Shown: positions 6,415 to 11,590 of the stretch, piece after piece
How positions within the stretch are numbered: position 1 is the stretch's first letter
Layout: each line of letters begins with the position of its first letter
NCBI GenBank assembly: GCA_015661645.1
Contig: DQVR01000082.1
Coordinates: 1 to 11,590, forward strand
DNA: 11,590 nt
Direction of reading: 5' to 3'
From: Pyrodictium delaneyi
Lineage (GTDB): Archaea; Thermoproteota; Thermoprotei_A; Sulfolobales; Pyrodictiaceae
The notes under the pieces: model-generated
Database searches by the model: none
What the model saw: the letters and a program-made list of their open reading frames with translations, nothing else
Told to the model about the DNA's origin: nothing
Translations under genes and position numbers: made by a program

Positions 6415-7062
6415 TTAGCGTATCTCAAACATTAGCGGGGACACTACAACCGCTGGCTGCGGCTTACCGTCTGGACCTGGTACTGTCAGCAGCTTTGACT
6501 TGTAGACTTCTACCTTACGCAGTGGGTAGATCTTCTTCGCTTCCTCAAATATCTCGTTAGCTAGCTGTCCGAAGAGCATGGCCTTTATAAGCTCGTCCAG
6601 CGTCATCTCAGCAGCACGCTTAGTTATTATCTCACCCATTATCTTCCTTATAGCCCTCTTCTGACTTGTCTTGCACCTATAGGTCGTAAGGACCACACCG
6701 GTTATCCTGAGGCCATAACCATCCTTAGTCACTACATTGTATATACCCTGGACCTTGCTGCTCTTTCTCCTTATGAGACTCTTCATATAGTCGCGCGCTA
6801 GCTCGTGCCCCTTGAACCTTGTAAGTGCTTTGAGGTTCTCCTCGTCCACGTCCGTTATCTGGAAGAATAGATGCACATGCACGAGCGAGAAATCGCCCGT
6901 TATGTCGTACAGTGTTGTCTCCATTACTCTACCAATTAGCTTGCGCGGGTCGTCAGCCGGGGTCGTGCCGAGGCTTACGTTACCGAATACTGGCGGTGCT
7001 ATTACCTCATACCACTTCTTGAGACGCCACTTATCCCTAGTTCCGCCGGGTCTGCGGCTCAT
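6415..7062 (-). CDS. rps3ae: small-subunit ribosomal protein eS1 (S3Ae)
   Basis: A component of the 30S subunit, found in archaea and eukaryotes. The 215-residue protein has the family's signature order: KWRLKKWYEVIAPPVFG at 11-27, then GRVMETTLYDITGDF near 44-58, HLFFQI, GHELARDYMKSLIRRKSSKV near 85-104, and the Arg/Lys-rich RCKTSQKRAIRKIMGEI. The end, PLRKVEVYKSKLLTVPG, matches the family C-terminus. Length is normal. The ATG at 7062 lies inside the end of pcc1, overlapping it by 26 bases, so the two are translated from one mRNA. No strong ribosome site precedes it, so translational coupling to pcc1 is likely. It is the last gene of the cluster. Confidence 0.97.
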   Translation of the reverse strand: MSRRPGGTRDKWRLKKWYEVIAPPVFGNVSLGTTPADDPRKLIGRVMETTLYDITGDFSLVHVHLFFQITDVDEENLKALTRFKGHELARDYMKSLIRRKSSKVQGIYNVVTKDGYGLRITGVVLTTYRCKTSQKRAIRKIMGEIITKRAAEMTLDELIKAMLFGQLANEIFEEAKKIYPLRKVEVYKSKLLTVPGPDGKPQPAVVVSPLMFEIR

Positions 7063-7411
7063 TACCCACTGCCCCGGTACCGCCGTGCGTGTCCCCGGGC
7101 TGCTTTAAAGTCTTAGTAGTTTCCTCTATGCTTTTTAGAAGGGAGTAGAGATACTCCAGTATCTCATCTACAGTATTGCGTATTGAGCCTATTCTCCTTG
7201 CGCTCTCGACCTCCGCTGCAACTTCTATAACTATATCGTCTCCATCTACATGCTCAGTTATGTTCATCCAGCTTGGCGCCGTCTTGTTATCAGGGCGTAA
7301 TGCAGCTGCCAGTGCTCTCGCTGTGTCCTCGCCTACCCTTTGCACCCTTAAGCTAACGCTTATCGTTACCCTACGACTGGCACTCGAGACGGAGTTCTCC
7401 AAGGAGACCAC
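7037..7411 (-). CDS. pcc1: KEOPS complex subunit Pcc1
   Basis: Pcc1 is the dimerisation subunit that organises KEOPS, the complex that makes threonylcarbamoyl-adenosine (t6A) at position 37 of ANN-reading tRNAs. The hallmark is LRPDNKTAPSWMNI near residues 38-51, followed by VDGDDIVIEVAAE and a C-terminal helix of repeated Leu/Ile (RNTVDEILEYLYSLLKSIEE). A charged, Gly-rich tail of about 25 residues beyond the domain is encoded partly in the overlap with eS1. GTG at 7411 is the most upstream start. TTG at 7402 is a real alternative, since GAGGGTG lies at a better distance before it. Either start makes it overlap the RecJ-like gene by 32-41 bases. It ends in TAG. Kae1 and Bud32, its partners, are encoded about 2.5 kb upstream in the same cluster. 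Confidence 0.88.
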   Translation of the reverse strand: MVSLENSVSSASRRVTISVSLRVQRVGEDTARALAAALRPDNKTAPSWMNITEHVDGDDIVIEVAAEVESARRIGSIRNTVDEILEYLYSLLKSIEETTKTLKQPGDTHGGTGAVGNEPQTRRN

Positions 7412-8684
7412 CCTCTATGTAGCGTAGACACTTGCCTTCGATAGCTTCTTTCACCGCTCCTATGCCATACTGGCTAAGTAGACTCTCCATTGAGACCAGC
7501 ATAGTAGACTTGTCTATAGGGTATGCTGCTACCTCCTGCTCTCTGACTACTCCCAGCCTACGGAGTATACGCTCAACCGGTAGGAGTGGCGCGTCACCGA
7601 CCCGCTCTAGGACTGCTACAGTAAACCCACCAGCCCTCTGTATGGGGGGTCTCTTCTTGGCAGCATTAGCCTCCACCGTTTCAACTATGGCGTCAACATG
7701 TCTAGTGTATGTATAGTATGCTGCTGCCGCCACTAGCTCCTCAGCAAGCCCGAGCGAAGATAGCGGGGCTATTCCTTGCTTTTCCCCATACACTGCAAGC
7801 ACTATGGCTGCTTCGCGTAGGTCCTTGAGAGGCGCTACACGGCTGTAGTATACTACACCTATTAGCTCGGACGGCCTACGCGGTACACTGCTTGCCTCCT
7901 TGAGGACATTGTATAGCTTCTCGCCGAGCACTGCTACAGACTGCTCTGGGGCTTCCTCCATAGTCTTGCCGAGGAGCTGGGCTAGCCTCGCATCAGCCTC
8001 AAGCAGCTTGCGAGCCTTTTCCGGCTTACCGCTTATGCCAGGAAGATATGGGTCAAGTGTTAGGTACAGGGCCTCCTCTGTGGGCTCAAATAGCCATCTG
8101 AACAGCCTTAGGCTGAAGTGTTCCTCGACCTTGTTTTCGAGCTTCAGCATCTCTATAACGCCGTTCTCAAACCCGACAAACTCGCCACGCTTACCTAGGT
8201 CGAGGCCACGCCAGTAGGCTGCTACAATACCGTAGATCGCCGGGTAGCCTACTATCGTTATCTCCGACAGCACGCCGGCAAGCAGGCTAGCAGTACTCGA
8301 CGATGTAGTGCTTGTGACAGCCAGTGGCAGCAGGCCTTGAGGCATCTCGCCAAATCCTACTAGTGCCGAGGGCTTACGGGGTGCTATGTCGTGGGCTATT
8401 GATGACGGGTATCCGAGCAGTAATAATGGGGCATCTACTTCGCTGGGAGGTAGCGGCATAAAGTATAGAGAGAATCCCACGTTGTTCCGAGTAAACACGT
8501 TCACTGCTATAGCTGAGGCGAGAACAGCGTCAAGAGAAGGATACGCATACACCTCTATATAGCCATAATCCTTTGCCGCTGCACCTATCTGGCTAGCAGA
8601 GGGCCTTAGGAGAGCTGCCTCTTTCTCGCCGACGAATCTCGATAAAGCTTCGTCAAGGTTCAACCTATGATATCCCCGTAGCAT
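7371..8684 (-). CDS. RecJ/Cdc45-like protein with degenerate DHH motifs
   Basis: The location, between uS15 and pcc1, is where many archaea encode a RecJ-like DHH phosphoesterase that joins GINS and MCM, the counterpart of eukaryotic Cdc45. The fold trace is visible: VYAYPSLDAVLASAIAVNVF (about 45-64) has the shape of DHH motif I, but the aspartate-rich core is replaced by SLDA. LLLLGYPSS (about 87-95) stands where a second acidic motif would be, and VGFGEMP follows without the DHH triplet. A Ser/Thr-rich segment (TSTTSSSTASLLAG) and a long helical domain come after. So it is probably a catalytically dead, Cdc45-like scaffold, as described for Sulfolobus RecJdbh. Confidence rests on context and partial motif shape. 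Start ATG at 8684 has no clear ribosome site. It ends in TAG inside pcc1. Confidence 0.6.
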   Translation of the reverse strand: MLRGYHRLNLDEALSRFVGEKEAALLRPSASQIGAAAKDYGYIEVYAYPSLDAVLASAIAVNVFTRNNVGFSLYFMPLPPSEVDAPLLLLGYPSSIAHDIAPRKPSALVGFGEMPQGLLPLAVTSTTSSSTASLLAGVLSEITIVGYPAIYGIVAAYWRGLDLGKRGEFVGFENGVIEMLKLENKVEEHFSLRLFRWLFEPTEEALYLTLDPYLPGISGKPEKARKLLEADARLAQLLGKTMEEAPEQSVAVLGEKLYNVLKEASSVPRRPSELIGVVYYSRVAPLKDLREAAIVLAVYGEKQGIAPLSSLGLAEELVAAAAYYTYTRHVDAIVETVEANAAKKRPPIQRAGGFTVAVLERVGDAPLLPVERILRRLGVVREQEVAAYPIDKSTMLVSMESLLSQYGIGAVKEAIEGKCLRYIEGGLLGELRLECQS

Positions 8685-8779
8685 AGATGCACAAGCAAAC
8701 TCTGCTTAGAATTACCTTCCCCTATCCTCAAGACTAGGGCAGAGTACGGTATTAGCAAACAAGAAGTAGTGGTAGGCGT

Positions 8780-9253
8780 TTACTGCTCCTGGTACAAGCC
8801 GCCTGCTACTAGCAGCTTTGCGCGCTGCGGGTCGTAGCGCCAGTCCTTTGGCAGCTTTCCTACCCTCTTGTAGTACTCGGCGAGCCTGCGTATCTTTGAC
8901 TCAAGATCTAGTAGACCTTTTTTGGCATGTGTGTCCTTCGGGTGCTCCTCTAGGTGGCGGCGAAGGTTCACAGCCTTCTCTATGAGGCTGAAGAGGTCCT
9001 CTGGCACGACCATCTTTATACCATGCTCTTCCAGTACCTCTACTATAGTTTTGCCTAGTATTGGCTTGACTAGTGGAATACCAAACTGGTCCCTCAGTAT
9101 GATGCCTATCATGCTAGGGCCGTAGCCCTTCCTCGCTAGGTCTACTATTATTTCTTCTATCTCCTCTGGGTCGTACTGGACCCACTTCGGAACTGTGGGG
9201 CTAGCAGGTCTTGTTGAGTGCGACCTACCCTTCTTTCTTCTCTTACCTGCCAC
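8780..9253 (-). CDS. rps15: small-subunit ribosomal protein uS15
   Basis: A 30S protein that binds the central domain of 16S rRNA. The archaeal/eukaryotic form has an N-terminal extension, seen here as a basic tail (MAGKRRKKGRSHSTRP) before VPKWVQYDPEEIEEIIVDLARKGYGPSMIGIILRDQFGIP at 21-60. The rRNA-binding core follows with HPKDTHAKKGLLDLESKIRRLAEYYKRVGKLPKDWRYDP at 104-142. At 157 residues the length is normal. GTG at 9253 is fixed by a near-perfect GAGGTGA (9266-9260) six bases before it. The mRNA leader is unusually structured (see the element at 9274-9322). It is followed after 95 bases by the RecJ-like gene and preceded by its own TATA-like box near 9371. Confidence 0.97.
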   Translation of the reverse strand: MAGKRRKKGRSHSTRPASPTVPKWVQYDPEEIEEIIVDLARKGYGPSMIGIILRDQFGIPLVKPILGKTIVEVLEEHGIKMVVPEDLFSLIEKAVNLRRHLEEHPKDTHAKKGLLDLESKIRRLAEYYKRVGKLPKDWRYDPQRAKLLVAGGLYQEQ

Positions 9254-9259
9254 AGCTGC

Positions 9260-9266
9260 TCACCTC
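9260..9266 (-). promoter_or_regulatory. Shine-Dalgarno site of uS15
   Basis: GAGGTGA on the minus strand is the strongest ribosome site in the window, six bases before GTG 9253. It decides the GTG start, and lies only eight bases after the last arm of the leader stems. Confidence 0.7.
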
Positions 9267-9273
9267 TCCCGGC

Positions 9274-9322
9274 GAGTAGGAGCCCTAGAGAGCCTAACCG
9301 GAGCCCCTACTCCCGGGGCTCC
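9274..9322 (-). promoter_or_regulatory. structured uS15 leader with mutually exclusive stems
   Basis: In mRNA order, GGAGCCCC (9322-9315) pairs perfectly with GGGGCTCC (9307-9300), eight pairs around a seven-base loop. GAGTAGG (9312-9306) can instead pair perfectly with CCTACTC (9280-9274). The first arm can also pair with GGGCTCC (9285-9279), seven pairs. The first two pairings share bases 9306-9307 and cannot form fully together. The last arm ends just before the ribosome site. This resembles an autogenous or folding-controlled leader, a role known for bacterial S15, but no homology to those is seen. Confidence 0.45.
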
Positions 9323-9366
9323 CTATCCCCAGGCTAGGCCATGAAGGCCGAGACCCGGCTCTGAGA

Positions 9367-9383
9367 CTAATAAACCCTATTAG
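9367..9383 (-). promoter_or_regulatory. TATA-like box of uS15 within an inverted repeat
   Basis: TTTATTAG on the minus strand (centre about 9371) would set a start near 9345 and a uS15 leader of about 90 bases. It forms part of the perfect inverted repeat CTAATA (9367-9372) / TATTAG (9378-9383), five bases apart. Confidence 0.45.
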
Positions 9384-9405
9384 GCCTCCAAGACGGGGCG
9401 TCACC

Positions 9406-9975
9406 CTATATGCCACAGTTCTCCTCTAGCCAGCGGCATAGGGCTCTCGCTGCCTGTGCACGGTGGGAGTATATGTTCTTCTCCTCTATCTCCATCTCGG
9501 CAAAGGTTTTAGTACTGCCTTCTGGCATAAATATCGGGTCGAAACCAAACCCTTTGCTACCACGAGGCTCGTTAACTATTGACCCATTACATTTTCCTTC
9601 AAAGAGTGTTACACCGCTGCTATGTGCTAGCGCTATTACTGAGTAGAAGTAGGCCCGTCTATCTTTGATACCATGCATCAGCTTCAGTATACCGTCTATA
9701 CCAATTGTCTTATAGACGTACGCAGAGTAGGGGCCTGGGAACCCATTGAGGGCTTTTATGAACAGGCCCGCATCCTCTACGATCACAGGCTTACCGGTTA
9801 CGCTATAGGCCACTGTGGCGGCGTACAGGGCCACCTTCTGGAGGTCGCCTTGCAGCTCAAGTTTAGGGGCATCTATTGGCTCAACATTGTACCCACATTC
9901 CCGAAGAATACTCCTTATTTCTTCGACCTTGTGCATGTTAGATGTAGCTATATATATTACTCTTCTTGATACCAT
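9406..9975 (-). CDS. XTP/dITP pyrophosphatase (RdgB/HAM1 family)
   Basis: Hydrolyses non-canonical purine triphosphates (XTP, ITP, dITP) to monophosphates, keeping deaminated bases out of DNA and RNA. Family motifs are in order: TSNMHKVEE near 11-19 with the phosphate-binding Lys16, VEDAGLFI at 66-73 with the metal-binding acid pair, NGFPGPYSAYV at 77-87, GFGFDPIF at 142-149 and SHRAQAARAL at 170-179. 189 residues is normal. ATG at 9975 is supported by GGAGG (9985-9981) five bases upstream, placed inside the end of bud32, which it overlaps by 19 bases. It ends in TAG. The gene runs on from bud32 in one transcript and is followed by the uS15 promoter region. Confidence 0.95.
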   Translation of the reverse strand: MVSRRVIYIATSNMHKVEEIRSILRECGYNVEPIDAPKLELQGDLQKVALYAATVAYSVTGKPVIVEDAGLFIKALNGFPGPYSAYVYKTIGIDGILKLMHGIKDRRAYFYSVIALAHSSGVTLFEGKCNGSIVNEPRGSKGFGFDPIFMPEGSTKTFAEMEIEEKNIYSHRAQAARALCRWLEENCGI

Positions 9976-10637
9976 GCTGTCCTCCTCTCCTCCCTATATC
10001 TGCCCATAAGCCTTATCTCATGGACAAGCCGCATAACCTTCTCCGCCATGGCTTCCCCACGGACAGACCTATAGCCTTCTAGGAAGGCCTCAAGCATTGT
10101 ATCGACGTGCTCTGGGTGTGTTGATTCGAGGCTACGCAGGTAAAGATGCACATCCACTGCTTGTTCACGCTCGCTACTCTTTAAGGATGCTAGCCCAAAG
10201 TCTATCAAGTAGACGTCACCGTCCCTGGCAAGTACATTGCTCGTGGTTAGGTCTCCATGACTTATCCCCTTGCCGTGTAGGATACCCACGGCCTCGCCGA
10301 GTCTACGTGCATACTGCTCTGCCGCCTCCGGCTCCTTCTCTATGACTTCGTAGAGGCTAACTGCTTCAATATACTCCATGACTATTACACCAGCCACGGG
10401 GTCCACATAGTATATCGCTGGAGCATTTACACCAGCTCTGATAGCAGCTAAGATAGCTCTCGCTTCGTTAGCTGTACGGCGCCATCGAAGCCTCTTGTCT
10501 AGTATCGGGTGGCGATAGCGTTTTGGTATACGTAGCTTCAATACAGCCTTACGGCCAAGCCACTCTATTACGTACAAGTACGCCTCTGCACCCCTGTAAT
10601 GAGGCCTTCCTAGCCCTTCCAGGCCCTTTAGCGCCAC
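9957..10637 (-). CDS. bud32: KEOPS kinase/ATPase Bud32
   Basis: A small atypical kinase of KEOPS that binds Kae1 and acts as an ATPase during t6A synthesis. From the chosen start the 226 residues carry RGAEAYLYVIEWLGRKAVLK with catalytic Lys34, the family signature RIPKRYRHPILDKRLR at 36-51, HGDLTTSN at 127-134 (catalytic Asp129, Asn134), DFG at 146-148 and a C-terminal RYREERR motif as in other Bud32 proteins. The frame is open to 10733, but GTG at 10637 is preferred: GGAGGT (10646-10641) lies just before it, and the upstream part lies wholly in the kae1 gene with no family resemblance. It overlaps kae1 by ten bases and the pyrophosphatase gene by 19. In many euryarchaea Kae1 and Bud32 are fused; here they are separate. 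Confidence 0.93.
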   Translation of the reverse strand: MALKGLEGLGRPHYRGAEAYLYVIEWLGRKAVLKLRIPKRYRHPILDKRLRWRRTANEARAILAAIRAGVNAPAIYYVDPVAGVIVMEYIEAVSLYEVIEKEPEAAEQYARRLGEAVGILHGKGISHGDLTTSNVLARDGDVYLIDFGLASLKSSEREQAVDVHLYLRSLESTHPEHVDTMLEAFLEGYRSVRGEAMAEKVMRLVHEIRLMGRYREERRTAWYQEE

Positions 10638-11590
10638 GGAACCTCCACCGAGTCTAGCCTCCAACGCTGCTTCACCACAGCCTCTTCGGGGCTGATAGTT
10701 ATACCTGCTAGGAAGTTTAGCAGCCCGACCCATGCTATCATAGCACCGTTGTCTCCCGCCAGCGAGGGAGGCGGATAACCCGCAGACGCCCCGTGATACT
10801 TGGCCATCTCCTCGATCTTTCTACGGAGTATAGGGCTTGCTGCTACACCGCCCGTTACGAGTACAGAGTTCTTCCTAGTGTGAGCTAGCCCTCTTTCTGC
10901 AACTTCTACCGCGGCTCCGTAGGCTATCTCGCGTAGACCCAGACATATGGCTGGACGCTCCGTATTCGCGTTTCTCCACATTCTTAGAGCCGCTGTGAGG
11001 AGGCCGGAAAACGAGACATCCATCCCCTTCACAACGTATGGGAGGTCGGCTGGCCTAGTAGCGTCTTCTGCGCAGCGGTCTACTACGTGAAGACCGTCTA
11101 CAACATATGGGGGTGCTAGGCCGGCATCTCTTGCAAATGTGTCAAGGAGATTACCCAGTGCGATATCGAGCGTTTCGCCGAATACACGGTAACGTTTTTT
11201 GGCAAAGGCTGCCACCATTGTATTTCCTCCAGAGACGTAGAGAACTAGTGGATCACCGAAACCGGTTGTGAGCCTCCCTATTTCTATATGGGCAAGGGCA
11301 TGATTTACTGGTATAAGCGGCTTCGAGTAGTAAGCTGAGAGGCCACGAGCTATAGTCGCACCAACCCTCAGTGCCGGACCCAGGCCAGGCCCAAGCGCTA
11401 CAGCTATACCGTCTACATCGTTTATGCTAAGGCCTGCTTGCCGGAGTGCCTCACGTAGAACTGTCGGCGTTACTTTTGCATGGTGGCTAGCAGCTTCGCG
11501 TGGATGAATACCCCCTTCCTTTGGGCTGTATACGTCACGGACGTTGGACAGAATGTAGGGCGGCTTAGTAGAGGCTATGCCTACGCCAAA
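10628..11590 (-). CDS. kae1: KEOPS catalytic subunit Kae1, N-terminus outside window
   Basis: Transfers threonylcarbamoyl from the TC-AMP intermediate to A37 of tRNA, the catalytic step of t6A synthesis. The frame is open to the window edge; 320 residues are visible and about 15 N-terminal ones are missing, since it begins at the FGVGIAS segment that follows the GIESTAHT motif. Visible: SNVRDVY, GGIHPREAASHH, the GPGLGPALRVG loop, NHALAHIE with the HxxxH metal pair, YVSGGNT of the nucleotide site, TGGVAAS and AGDNGAMIAWVG, with the metal-binding Asp near the end. It ends QRWRLDSVEVPWR with TAA overlapping bud32. An ATG at 11218 is internal, since conserved sequence continues upstream. It is the first visible gene of the KEOPS-ribosomal cluster. 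Confidence 0.95.
   Translation of the reverse strand, partial: FGVGIASTKPPYILSNVRDVYSPKEGGIHPREAASHHAKVTPTVLREALRQAGLSINDVDGIAVALGPGLGPALRVGATIARGLSAYYSKPLIPVNHALAHIEIGRLTTGFGDPLVLYVSGGNTMVAAFAKKRYRVFGETLDIALGNLLDTFARDAGLAPPYVVDGLHVVDRCAEDATRPADLPYVVKGMDVSFSGLLTAALRMWRNANTERPAICLGLREIAYGAAVEVAERGLAHTRKNSVLVTGGVAASPILRRKIEEMAKYHGASAGYPPPSLAGDNGAMIAWVGLLNFLAGITISPEEAVVKQRWRLDSVEVPWR
10641..10646 (-). promoter_or_regulatory. Shine-Dalgarno site fixing the Bud32 GTG start
   Basis: GGAGGT on the minus strand, three bases before GTG 10637 and inside the 3' end of kae1. The spacing is tight, but the site supports the short start over the 10733 one. Confidence 0.5.

Noticed and set aside
1..11590. 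tRNA, rRNA, CRISPR repeats, insertion sequences, C/D-box RNA signatures
   Set aside because: Looked for on both strands; no cloverleaf, regular repeat-spacer pattern, transposase frame or convincing intergenic C and D boxes were seen.

Overview
The window looks like a hyperthermophilic crenarchaeon. The closest fit from gene content is the Desulfurococcales, a Hyperthermus/Pyrodictium-like genome, but this is inferred from protein flavour and not from a database match. Reasons: archaeal-only or archaeal-type proteins (eS1/S3Ae, archaeal uS15 with its N-terminal extension, ATP-dependent DNA ligase, KEOPS subunits Kae1, Bud32 and Pcc1, a THUMP-SPOUT RNA methylase). Other signs are frequent GTG/TTG starts, GGAGG/GGTGA ribosome sites, AGG/AGA/ATA-rich codon use, and short AT-rich TATA-like boxes without bacterial -35/-10 elements.

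Layout. 1-222 (+): tail of a CBS-domain protein. 223-543: a long gap between convergent genes with several short inverted repeats. 544-2355 (-): DNA ligase. 2439-2933 (-) and 3111-3356 (-): an unknown protein and a small cysteine-rich zinc-binding protein. 3542-4222 (-): a COG2129-type metallophosphoesterase whose reading frame carries a TAG at codon 52. 4399-4968 (+): an unknown helical, Arg-rich protein, the only complete plus-strand gene. 5040-6167 (-): a THUMP-SPOUT protein. 6415-11590 (-): a dense run read from right to left: kae1, bud32, XTP/dITP pyrophosphatase, a structured leader, uS15, a RecJ/Cdc45-like protein, pcc1, eS1.

Function. The right half joins translation and genome maintenance. 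Kae1, Bud32 and Pcc1 are three subunits of KEOPS, which makes the t6A modification of tRNA. uS15 and eS1 are small-subunit ribosomal proteins. The XTP/dITP pyrophosphatase cleans the nucleotide pool, and the RecJ/Cdc45-like protein probably belongs to the replication machinery. Several of these genes overlap (kae1/bud32, bud32/pyrophosphatase, recJ-like/pcc1, pcc1/eS1), which indicates co-transcription.

Most of the window is ordinary archaeal housekeeping sequence. The points most worth a second look are the in-frame amber codon in an otherwise intact metallophosphoesterase, the mutually exclusive stem-loops in the uS15 leader, the degenerate DHH motifs of the RecJ-like protein, and three unassigned proteins. 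I do not see a clearly new multi-gene system, CRISPR array, tRNA, insertion sequence or phage gene.
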